From Sophora flavescens (lineage: Eukaryota; Streptophyta; Magnoliopsida; Fabales; Fabaceae): 64,000 nucleotides of DNA. The DNA is taken from positions 1,240,001 to 1,304,000 of the forward strand of contig JAUPTC010000017.1 of NCBI GenBank assembly GCA_030762895.1. The letters run 5' to 3'. The position numbers and the translations under genes are program-made. Numbering within the stretch: the first letter of the stretch is position 1; each line of letters opens with the position of its first letter. This document shows positions 12,701 to 21,938 of the stretch, in pieces. Below the pieces are notes generated by a model. That model did not search any database. It was not told where the DNA came from and saw only the letters and a program-made list of their open reading frames with translations.

Positions 12701-15440
12701 GTGGTAAATCCGAAAATTAACAATGTTTAGCAATTAAGCCCAATAATGTAAAAACAAAAATAATGATTGTAAAAGTTTTCTAATTTCCGTCTCTCTCTGG
12801 CTTGTGCTGCAGTACACTGCTATTTATGCTTATTTTTCCTGACCTAACCCTAGACCAAATTAAGGGCCTCTGAATAAGCTTTCCAACAGGGTATCATATG
12901 CCTTAATTAGGCTTAAGATGATTAAGTTAGGACCATTTAAGTGAAGGAACATAATTGACTACGCATTGATCCGCGCCAGAGAACTCGGGACCCAATTTAG
13001 CCATGATTTTGGCCTAATTTGACAATTCTTGTGAAACCCGAAATTGTAGGTCTCTTCCTTATCTTTCTAGGGATAGCAAGATCACCAAAATCCGATATCT
13101 GTAGCTCTAGTTATGCTCTGGGCAAGGCAACAAGGTCAGGATGAGTGAAAAATCTGAAAATTATCAATGTTTAGCCATTAAGCCCAATAATGTAAAAGCA
13201 AAAACAATGATTGTAATAGTTGTCTAATTTCCGTCTCTCTCTCTTGCTTGTGCGGTTGTAAACTCCTATTTATGCTTATTAATCTTGACCTAACCCTAGA
13301 CCATATTAACGGCCTCTGAATAAGCTTTCCAAAAAGGTATCATATGTCTTAATTGGGTTTTAGATGAGTAAGTTAGGCCCATTTAAGTGAATGAACATCA
13401 TGGACTGCGCACTAATCCGTGCCAGAGAACTCGGGACCCAATTTAGCCTTGATTTTGGCCTAATTTGACAATTCTAGTGAAATCTGAAATTGTAAGTCTC
13501 TTCCTTACTTTCTTGGGACAGCAAGATCATCAAAATCCGATATCAGTATCTCTAGTAATGCTCTACGTAAGGCAACAAGGTTAGGATGAGTGAAAAATAC
13601 GAAAATTAACAATGTTTATCAATTAAGCCCAATTAAGCCCAATAATGTAAAAGGAAAAACAATGATTGTAAATGTTGTCTAATTTCCGTCTCTCTTTTGC
13701 TTGTGCTGCTGTAAACTCCTATTTATGCTTATTAATCCTGACCTAACCCTAGACCAAATTAAGGACCTCTGAATAAGCTTTCCAACAAGGTGTCATATCC
13801 CTTAATTGGGCTTCAGATGAGTAAGTTAGGCCCATTTAAGTGAAGGAACATCATGGACTGCGCATTGATCCGCGCCAGAGAACATTGGACCCAATTTAGC
13901 CTTGATTTTGGCCTAATTTGACAATTCTTGTGAAACCAGAAATTATAGGTCTCTTCCTTATCTTTCTAGGGACAGCAAGATCACCAAAATCCGATATCTG
14001 TAGCTCTAGTTATGCTATGCGTAAGGCAATAAGGTCAGGATGAGTGAAAAATCCGAAAATTAACAATGTTTAGCAATTAAGCCCAATAATGTAAAAGCAA
14101 AAACAATGATTGTAATAGTTGTCTAATTTCCGTATCTCTCTTGCTTGTGCGGCTGTAAACTGCTATTTATGCTTCTTAATCCTCACCTAACCCTAGACCA
14201 AATTAAGGGACTCTGAATAAACTTTCCAACAAGGTATCATATGCCTTAATTGGGCTTAAGATGAGTAAGTTAGGCCCATTTAAGTGAAGGAACATCATGG
14301 ACTGCGCAATGATCCGCGCTAGAGTACTCGGAACCCAATTTTGCCTTAATTTTGGCCTAATTTGACAGTTCTTGTGAAACCTGAAATTGTAGGTCTCTTC
14401 CTTATCTTTCTAGGGACAGCAAGATCGCCAAAATCCGATATCTGTCACTTTAGTTATGCTGTGCGTAATGCCACAAGGTCAGGATGAGTGAAAAATCCAA
14501 AAATTAACAAAGTTTAGCAATTAAGCCCAATTAAGACCAATAATGTAAAAGTAAAAATAATGATTGTAAAAGTTATCTGATTTCCATCTCTCTGTCTTGT
14601 GCGGCTGTAAACTGCTATTTTTGCTTATTAATCCTGACCTAACCCTAGACCAAATTAAGGGCCTCTGAATAAGCGTTCCAACAGTGTATCATACGCCCTA
14701 ATTGGGCTTAAGATGAGTAAGTTAGTCCCATTTAAGTGAAGGAACATAATGGACTGCACACTGATCCGCGCCAGAGAACTCAGGACCCAATTTAGCCTTG
14801 ATTTTGGCATAATTTGACAATTCTAGTGAAATCTGAAATTCTATGTCTCTTCCTTATCTTTCTAGGGACAACAAGATCACCAAAATCCGATATCTGTAGC
14901 TCTAGTTATGCTCTGCGTAAGGCAACAAGGTCAGGATGAGTGAAAAATCCGAAAATTAAAAATGTTTAGCAATTAAGCCCAATTAAGCCCAATAATGTAA
15001 AAGCAAAAACAATGATTGTAAAAGTTGTCTAATTTCCGTCTCTCTCTGGCTTGTGCGGCTGTAAACTGCTATTTATTCTTATTAATCCTGGCCTAACCCC
15101 AGACCAAATTAAGGGACTCTGAATAAGCTTTCCAACAAGTTATCATATGCCTTAATTGGGCTTAAGATGAGTAAGTTAGGCACATTTAAGTGAAGGAACA
15201 TCATGGACTGCGCGCCGATCCGCGCCAGAGAACTCGGGACCCAATTTAGCCTTGATTTTGGCCTAATTTGAAAATTCTTATGAAACATGAAATTATAGGT
15301 CTCTTCCTTATCTTTCTATGGACAGCAAGATCACCAAAATTCGATAACTGTAGCTCTAGTTATGCTCTGCCCAAGGCAACAAGGTCAGGATGAGTGAAAA
15401 ATCCGAAAATTAACAATGTTTAGCAATTAAGCCCAATAAT
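6766..15440 (+). repeat. Satellite array, right block part 1
   Basis: Tandem monomers in the opposite orientation to the left block. The landmark GGTATC within CAACAAGGTATCATATG occurs at 7106, 7558, 8001, 8445, 8889, 9337, 9781, 10226 and 10671, giving spacings of 452, 443, 444, 444, 448, 444, 445 and 445 bp. Divergence between monomers is by scattered substitutions and small indels. About 7127-9190 is almost the same as about 23907-25973, including rare private variants, which marks a long-range duplicated higher-order segment. The block ends at the CACTA-1 target site (AAT at 15438-15440). No gene is seen. Confidence 0.95.
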
Positions 15441-15868
15441 CACTAGTGCAAAATATACATTTAACATCAGTTTTTTAACATCGGTTTTAACAAAACTGAT
15501 GTGAAATAGGAGGCGGTGGCATTTTTGAAATTAAACTAAAATATTTTAACATCGTTTTTTGCGTAAACCGATGTGATAAAAATATTTAACATCGGTTTTA
15601 AAAAAACCGATGTGGAAAAGTGAAACCAAACAAAAATAAATTTATTAGACATAAGATTAGACATCGGTTTTGAATAACCGATGTGGAAAAGGGAAACAAA
15701 TTATAAAATTTTTTTAATCAGCCGTAATATTACACATCGGTTTTCAATAACTGATGTAGTAAATTTAAAAAAAATGAAATTTTAAAATAAATTGTAAGTT
15801 TCTACATCGGTTATAAGGAAACCAATGTGAAAAATCACTAACCACATCGGGTTTTTTAAACCGATGTG
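15441..15868. repeat. CACTA-1 left subterminal inverted repeats (ACATCGGTTTT / AAAACCGATGT)
   Basis: About seven short inverted pairs, each an ACATCGGTTTT-like arm followed within a few bases by an AAAACCGATGT-like arm (for example near 15590, 15661, 15734, 15803 and 15843). In En/Spm the subterminal repeats bind the element-encoded TNPA-type protein and are needed for excision; that role is inferred here by family analogy. Some arms are degenerate (CATCAG, ACCAATGT). Confidence 0.9.
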
Positions 15869-16257
15869 TAATAACCTAAGTTTCTATTTTCATTCCCTCC
15901 TACTCTTCGCGCCGTCTTCCATTCCATTTGTTTTTCATTCCTTTGTCACTGCTTCTCCATCTCTAAGTCACATTGCAAAGAGAACCACCTCTTTCGGCTA
16001 CCACCGGAGCTCTTTTCGACCTCTCTATCTCTATCTCGGGTAAGCTCTCCCTCTCACAGCTATAACGATTTCCCTTTCCCCCTAACTCTCTGCAAATCCC
16101 TAATCATAGACAAAGAAGAAGACCACTGCGAGCCTTCATTTTCTGCTTCGGAAGAGAACCACTAAGAACCACTGAGAACGGCCATCCGCGAGCTACCCTC
16201 GTTTGCGTGAAGAGCACCATTTTTGCTCGTCCCTCCTCCTCCCTCTGGTATATATGC

Positions 16258-16296
<39 letters not shown>

Positions 16297-16656
16297 CCTC
16301 TCTCTCTTCCTTTAGGGTTACTACTTTTCGAGCATTATGTGAAAGGAGGGTTATGGAAATTTCACAGTGGAGGAGTTGCATTGCCTGAGAATGGCACATG
16401 AAACCACTCCTCATTTTCCCTGTTACTGGTTTTCAGGCTCATCACAGGTGCACAAAGAAACCTTCAAGATCTTCATTCTTCCAAAAAAAAAAGGTGTGTT
16501 TTCCCTGTTAAAAACAGTCCCATTTGCAAGATTAGTCATTTATTCGTTTCTTGTTTAGAAACGTTATGAACTTTGACTCCAAATGGTTGGATAATATACT
16601 TGCATGTGTTGTTCTGTTGCTCCAAGACTGGATTTTTCCAGTGGTGGTATCACCCA
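15869..16656 (+). promoter_or_regulatory. CACTA-1 leader region: pyrimidine-rich, with a (TC)n microsatellite
   Basis: No coding sequence is supported here. The stretch is C/T-rich, contains a possible splice donor (CTCGGGTAAGCTC near 16035-16047) and a pure (TC)n tract at about 16257-16291. A TATATAT string at about 16249 lies just before it. The position between the subterminal repeats and TNP2 suits an untranslated first exon, intron and promoter, as CACTA-2 has a similar C/T-rich leader with a (CACTCT)n tract. Promoter function is inferred only. The short open frames here are low-complexity artefacts of the TC tract. Confidence 0.5.
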
Positions 16657-17204
16657 TCACGGTCGTGCTGCCTGTCACGGCTAGGCCGTGACGGATTCTG
16701 CCTTGGAGGTTGCTTCACTGGTTGTTCTGTCACGGCCGTGACCACCATCACGGCTAGGCCGTGATTAGTTCTGCCTGTGAGGGTCTGGTTCAGTTGGAAT
16801 GTCACGGCCATGATGGCCATCACGGCCAGGCCGTGACAGGTTCTGCCTAGGAGGTTGCTTCACTGGTTGGTCTGTCACGGCCGTGACCACCATCACGGCT
16901 AGGCCGTGATCAGTTCTGCCTGTGAGGGTCTGGTTCAGTTGGAATGTCACGACTGTGATGGCCATCACGGCCAGGCCGTGACAAGTTCTGCCTTGGAGGT
17001 TGCTTCACTGGTTGGTCTGTCACGGCCGTGACCACCATCACGGCTAGGCCGTGATCAGTTCTGCCTGTGAGGGTCTGGTTCAGCTGACATGTCACGGCCG
17101 TGATGGGCATCACGGGCTGGCCGTGACCAGTTCTGACTTTTCCATTCTTTCTTTTAAGCTCTACTCGATCACGGCTGTGATGGCTTTCAAGACTAGGCCG
17201 TGAT
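16657..17204. repeat. Palindromic minisatellite in the CACTA-1 leader (145-bp dimeric period)
   Basis: Eight units, each a 12-bp palindrome TCACGGCCGTGA, a 4-6 bp spacer, and a second inverted motif ATCACGGCTAGGCCGTGA, followed by about 40 bp of spacer. Units recur about every 72-73 bp. Two spacer types alternate (one with CTTGGAGGTTGCTTCACTGG, one with GTGAGGGTCTGGTTCAG), so the full period is 145 bp, with CACGGCCGTG at 16731, 16876 and 17021. The same motif is found in CACTA-2 (48946-49055) and in the LTR retrotransposon at the right edge (61127-61426 and 63077-63235). Open frames on the minus strand across this array repeat every 145 bp and are not taken as genes. Confidence 0.93.
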
Positions 17205-17701
17205 GGGCTCTGTTTGGCTAATTTTATTCACTTTTCAAGCCCCATCTTCATGCAAGCTACATAATTAGTAAAGCCTTAGTTTCCCGTTTGAGATGCAATA
17301 CTAATGAGCACACGTGTATGTGCTTAATGTACCGCTCATTGTGTTGGATCTTGAATTGTCCAAAGTTGGACAGTTTGGGAAAAAACTTTTTCTTAATTCA
17401 GTTAAAATAGTTATTCATTGATTCTAATGTTATATACTTGATGAAAGTTCGGATTGATACATTTCCTTTCATTCTCCGGGTGCATACTTTATCGTGGTGG
17501 ATGTCATCGCATTCAAGTAGTGTACGTTGGAGACCGAAGGGAAATGCTGCCGAAATTTTGTCGAGTATGAGCATGAGAGTTAAGGACTAACTGTTAACCG
17601 AATGTTGAAAAAGTTTCTTCTCGAATGGGATAGGGCCATACCCTGTCATAAGAAGTGGTTGATGAATATGTTGGACTAAGTACGAAGTTATTGGTTTAGT
17701 C
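17205..17701 (+). promoter_or_regulatory. CACTA-1 segment between the minisatellite and TNP2
   Basis: No gene is seen. The first part (to about 17245) is collinear with the LTR sequence at about 61427-61467, sharing GGGCTCTGTTTGGCT and TTCACTTTTCAA. The rest is AT-rich leader up to the TNP2 start codon, with no clear splice sites that I can assign with confidence. Confidence 0.55.
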
Positions 17702-20692
17702 ATGGATCGCGGTTGGATGAATGCTAGACGGACAAGTGATGAGTATGAGAATGGAGTGGAAGATTTTCTACAGTTTGCAAAAACAAATGCTCCTGATAGT
17801 GGTAATGAAAGGTTTTATTGTCCTTGTGTTAACTGTTTGAATGAGAGACGACTAGAAGCAGAGGAGATACGTGATCATCTTATTTGTGAGGGGATTTGCA
17901 AGAGTTATACAACATGGATATGTCATGGTGAATCGTTAGACAGGCCGAGGGTGTCGGATAAAGAGGAAGTTGATGACGTGGAAATGGACGATGGACTAGA
18001 GGACATGATCTGTGATGTTGGGCAAGAGTCTTTTCGGCGCGCACATGTGTATGATACTTTGTGCAGTGATGCGGAAGTGGCTTTGTATCCGGGGTGCACT
18101 AATTTCACACGGTTGTCAGCGGTGTTAAGACTGTTCAACTGTTCAATGTGAAGGCGAGAAATGGGTGTAGCGATAAAAGCTTTACCGAATTGCTTGAGTT
18201 GTTGAAAGACATGCTTCCAGAAGGCAACACATTGCCATCTCGAAACTATGAGGCGAAGAAGATATTGTGTCCGATGGGTATGGAGTATAAGAAAATACAC
18301 GCTTGCCCCAATGATTGCATATTGTACAGGAAAGAGTTTGAAGAGATGCACAAGTGCCCCAGGTGTGGGGTATCACGCTACAAAGTGAAGGATGGTGATT
18401 CTAGTTGTGATGTGGTCACCAAAGGTCCTCCTGCGAAGGTGTTATGGTATCTTCCCGTGATTCCGCGGTTCAAGCGATTGTTTGCTAATGTAAATGACGT
18501 AAAGAACATTAGATGGCATGCAGATGAGAGGAAGTGTGATGGACAGCTTGACAGATCTGGCCGATTCTTTGCAATGGAAGAGAATTGATAGTTTGTTTCC
18601 AGATTTGGTAATGAGCCCGAAACCTCAGGCTTGGACTTGCTACCGATGGAATGAATCCATATGGAAACTTAAGTAGTATTCATAGTTCATGGCCTGTTCT
18701 CCTGGTAATTTACAACCTGTCTCCTTGGTTGTGCATGAAGCGCAAATACATTATGTTAAGTATGATGATTTCGGGTCCTAAACAGCCAGGAAATGATATT
18801 GATGTTTATCTGAGTCCCTTGATTGAAGACTCGAGAATGTTGTGGGATGAAGGCGTTGATGTGATCGATGGGTATTGCCGTGAGACATTCAGATTGCGTG
18901 CCATGTTATTTTGCACCATCAATGACTTTCCAGCATACGGGAACCTGTGTGGGTATAGTGTTAAGGGGCATAAAGCATGTCCAATATGTGAAGAAGGCAC
19001 ATGTTACCATCAACTGCAGCATGGTAGGAAGACGATTTACCTTGGGCATCGGAGATTTCTCCGACGTAATCATCCTTATCGTAGATTGAGAAAAGCTTTC
19101 AATGGACTTCAGGAGAATGAAATTGCTCCGGTGGCCTTGACTGGAGAGCAAGTTTATGAAAAGGTGAACAACACTAATGTTATCTATGGGAAGACCCAGA
19201 AGAAGGCTACCGAGAAGAAAATATGGAAGAAGAGGTCAATCTTCTTTGATCTTCCATATTGGTGCAAGCTTGATGTAAGACATTGTATTGATGTGATGCA
19301 TGTGGAGAAAAATGTGTGTGACAGTTTAATCGGAACGCTTCTAAACATTCAAGGCAAGACAAAGGATGTTGTGAATGCTCGTCTGGATCTAGTTGCGATG
19401 GGTATACGAGAGCGGTTAGCTCCACTTAATGTGGGGGATAAGAAGATTTATTTGCCCCCAGCATGTCATACTTTATCAAAAAAAGAGAAAAGAAGTTTCT
19501 GTGAATGTCTACGGGGAGTCAAAGTACCACAGGGTTACTCTTCAAATATCAAAAGACTTGTCTCAATGAAAGATCTCAAATTAGTTGGCTTAAAGTCTCA
19601 TGATTGTCATGTCTTGATGCAACAACTACTACCGGTGGCCATTCGTGACATATTGCCTAAAAAGGTCAGACATGCCATTACTAGGTTATGCTTATTCTTC
19701 AATGCTATATGTAGCAAGGTCATTGACACTAAAAAGTTGGATGACTTGGAAAATGAGGCAGCCATTATATTGTGCCAATTGGAGATGTATTTTCCACCTT
19801 CATTTTTTGACATCGTGGTTCATTTGATTGTTCATCTAGTGAGGGAGATTAGATTGTGCGGCCCCGTTTATTTAAGGTGGATGTACCCGGTTGAGCGAAA
19901 CATGAAGATCTTGAAAGGATATATGAAAATCCACACCGTCCCGAAGCATCTATTTTTGAAAGGTATGTTGCAGAAGAAGCTATTGAGTTTTGTACAGACT
20001 ACATGTCAGAAGCGGAACCTGTAGGGCTTCCGAAGTCTCGTCACGAAGGAAGATATGATGGTAAGGGTACACGAGGTATCACTGTTAAGAGCATGGATCG
20101 GGAGGAAGTGCTTCAAGCTCATTTGTATATATTGAATAACACTGATGAGGTTGAACCATACTTATGTGAGCATAAAAGCATCATCAATGAAACTTACCCT
20201 AGAATGAATAAAAAATGGTGTTTGAATAAGCATAGCAAGACTTTCTTGAACTGGTTTAAAGAAAAAATTGCAAAGGATGGTATTGCTTCTGATACATTAA
20301 AATGGCTAGCATAGTGGCCTAACTTTGATGTCATATGCTGGAGTGGGTACGATATCAATAAGTTTTCCTTCTATACAAAGTCCCAGGATGACAAAAGTAC
20401 AATGCAAAACAGTGGGGTTATGGTCGTCGCTGAGTCCATGCATTTCTCTAGTTTGAAAGATAAAAACCCTGTTATGGCATCCGTTTCATACTTTGGAATC
20501 ATTGAAGAGATATGGGAGGTTGATTACACGAAGTTTAGAGTACCTGTTTTTAAATGTCAGTGGGTCGACAGTAACGATGGTGTGCAAACCGATGAGTTAT
20601 GATTCAAATTGGTGGACCTTAATAAGGTAGGTAATAAAGAGGAGCCTTTCATCATGGCATCCCAAGCAAAACAAGTGTTTTATCATCGAAAC
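17702..20692 (+). pseudogene. TNP2: TNP2-type CACTA transposase, decayed (CACTA-1)
   Basis: Start chosen at MDRGWM, which matches MDRRWM in CACTA-2. In order it shows a Transpos_assoc-like N-terminus (CPCVNCLNE), a zinc-ribbon-like segment (HACPNDCILY, CPRCGVSRYK), a Transposase_21 core (DGMNPYGNLSSIHSSW, GPKQPGNDIDVYLSP, DVRHCIDVMHVEKNVCDS), a DUF4218-like part (LEMYFPPSFFDIVVHL, RWMYPVERNMKILKGY) and a DUF4216-like C-terminus (VICWSGYDIN). Lesions, by comparison with CACTA-2: an 8-bp tandem duplication (CTGTTCAA at 18131-18138 and 18139-18146), several 1-bp indels near 18550-18620, a 1-bp loss near 19930, and stops at 20312-20314 and 20600-20602. The product would cut at CACTA ends, but this copy cannot make a full protein. 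A possible splice donor follows at 20693. Confidence 0.92.
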
Positions 20693-20786
20693 GTAAGCAT
20701 TAAAATACTTTATAATCAGTAATGCAGTTGTTTTAATTATCTGAAATCTATTAGATATACTTTAATTAATGTTTTTGTCATGATAG

Positions 20787-21251
20787 GTCTATTATCGCAA
20801 ACCACATGTTGCGTGGTGAAAGGCGTACTAGGGCTATCAGATGGATTATTCCTAGCGTAAGATATTTATTAGTTCAAATACATCAAATGCAGTGGGTATA
20901 ATTATTGATTTCTATTTAATTGCTCATATTCTAATTGGGTTTCATTTGTACGTAGTCACGTATACAACGTGGATCATGGGAATGTGGCTACTATGTGATG
21001 CAGTGGATGTTGGAAATTATCTCCTCCAGGATCACTGAAAGATGGCACGAGGTAAATGTTAATTGACACAATTAGAAGTAATAGTTATAGATTCGTTATA
21101 TGTTTTATGTTAGTTTATTACTTAAAAGATATAATCTTTTGTCCAATTAAACTTACAGATATTCAACAATCCAACTCCATTATCTGATTCCGACATCATC
21201 AACATAAAGAGGCGTTGGGCAACTTTCTTTCTTGAAGTGTACCAACCATAG
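20787..21251 (+). pseudogene. Ulp1/SENP-like (C48) cysteine peptidase, C-terminal exons (CACTA-1)
   Basis: Three exons with GT..AG borders read cleanly: 20787-20856 (ends ..AIRWIIPS), 20956-21051 (SRIQRGSWECGYYVMQWM ..) and 21159-21251 (IFNNPTPLSDSDI .., ending QP and a stop). The last two introns are phase 0. WECGYYVM fits the segment around the catalytic Cys of C48 (Ulp1-like) peptidases, and the final exon fits the domain's last helix (IKRRWATFFLEVY). The catalytic His and Asp region is not seen upstream, so the domain is truncated. Ulp1-like peptidases remove SUMO-type modifiers; a role in transposition is unproven. TNP2 does not splice into it in frame as the sequence stands. Confidence 0.68.
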
Positions 21252-21573
21252 TTTGTATATATGTAGTTAGTTTAAAAACTTATCATGTACTAGCTATAGC
21301 GTACTTTTGACTGATCATATGTATTTTGATATGAAATCTATAATATATCATGTAGCTTTTTGGTTTCTAATTATCTTTGTTGTCTGAATGTAGTTGAACG
21401 TACATATGTATTATTCGTAATAAATTTAGTATATATTAGTTGTGTTTTTGTCGTACAAAAGTGATTGTGTTTAGAATATTTACAGTATGTTATTCTGGTA
21501 TTGATCTGCATTACTGAAATAGGGGAAAGGAATGATAGAAATGTAAATAACAGAATTAAAAACAATGAGACTT
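21252..21573. other. CACTA-1 3' non-coding stretch
   Basis: AT-rich sequence between the peptidase stop codon and the right subterminal repeats. No gene, repeat or clear signal is seen; it is presumably the 3' UTR and terminator region of the element's transcript. Confidence 0.5.
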
Positions 21574-21938
21574 TACACATCGGTTTTTCCAAAACCGATG
21601 TGAAAATCTCACTTTCCACATCGGTTTTTATAAAAACCGATGTGGAAATTTCACTTTACACATCGGTTCTCATGAAAACCGATGTGGAAAGTGAAATTTC
21701 CAGATCGGTTTTGGCAAAATCGATGTGGAAAGTGAAATTTCCAATAGGTTACCAATTGACAAATTAATTTTCCACATCGGTTAGAGACAAAACCGCTGTT
21801 AAAAATATACTATTAACATCGGTTTTAAAACCGATGTGAAAAGTGGCAATAAACCAGATCAGTCATTTCAACATCAGTTTGAAAACCGATGTGAAAAGAC
21901 AAAAATAACCGATGTGGAATCCCTTTTCTGCACCAGTG
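21574..21938. repeat. CACTA-1 right subterminal inverted repeats and terminus
   Basis: About seven inverted ACATCGGTTTT / AAAACCGATGT pairs (starting near 21575, 21616, 21659, 21702, 21773, 21814 and 21869) plus a single AACCGATGTGG near 21908, followed by the terminus ending CCAGTG. It mirrors the left end. The pairs near 21616-21730 are spaced about 43 bp and look locally duplicated. Confidence 0.9.

Larger units (their letters stand above)
15441..21938 (+). mobile_element. CACTA-1: En/Spm-like DNA transposon, 6498 bp, inserted in satellite
   Basis: The element starts CACTAGTGCAAAA and ends TTTTCTGCACCAGTG. The reverse complement of the end is CACTGGTGCAGAAAA, so the terminal inverted repeats are about 13-15 bp with mismatches. 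The 3-bp duplication AAT (15438-15440 and 21939-21941) flanks it, and removing the element plus one copy restores the satellite string CCCAATAATGTAAAAG. CACTA termini, a 3-bp TSD, subterminal inverted repeats and a TNP2 transposase together define the superfamily. Order: left subterminal repeats, pyrimidine-rich leader, palindromic minisatellite, TNP2, Ulp1-like exons, right subterminal repeats. The coding part is decayed, so the copy is probably not autonomous. Confidence 0.96.

Noticed and set aside
6766..15440. A CRISPR-like or regularly spaced repeat array
   Set aside because: The whole unit repeats head to tail with no unique spacers; this is a eukaryotic satellite.
16193..16414. Short frames rich in Arg-Glu or Leu-Ser
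   Set aside because: They are translations of the (TC)n microsatellite.
16765..17113. Two overlapping minus-strand frames with nearly the same protein
   Set aside because: They repeat every 145 bp because of the palindromic minisatellite; the protein repeats follow from the DNA repeats.
17923..18351. Minus-strand frame of 142 codons over TNP2 (and similar ones at 49145-49498, 49626-49910)
   Set aside because: Shadows of the TNP2 coding strand; no domain and no support in the sister element.
20590..20860. An in-frame TNP2-peptidase fusion made by splicing in CACTA-1
   Set aside because: From the likely donors (20627 or 20693) into the exon at 20787 the frame does not match the peptidase frame, and stops lie before it. 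In CACTA-2 TNP2 has its own stop codon.
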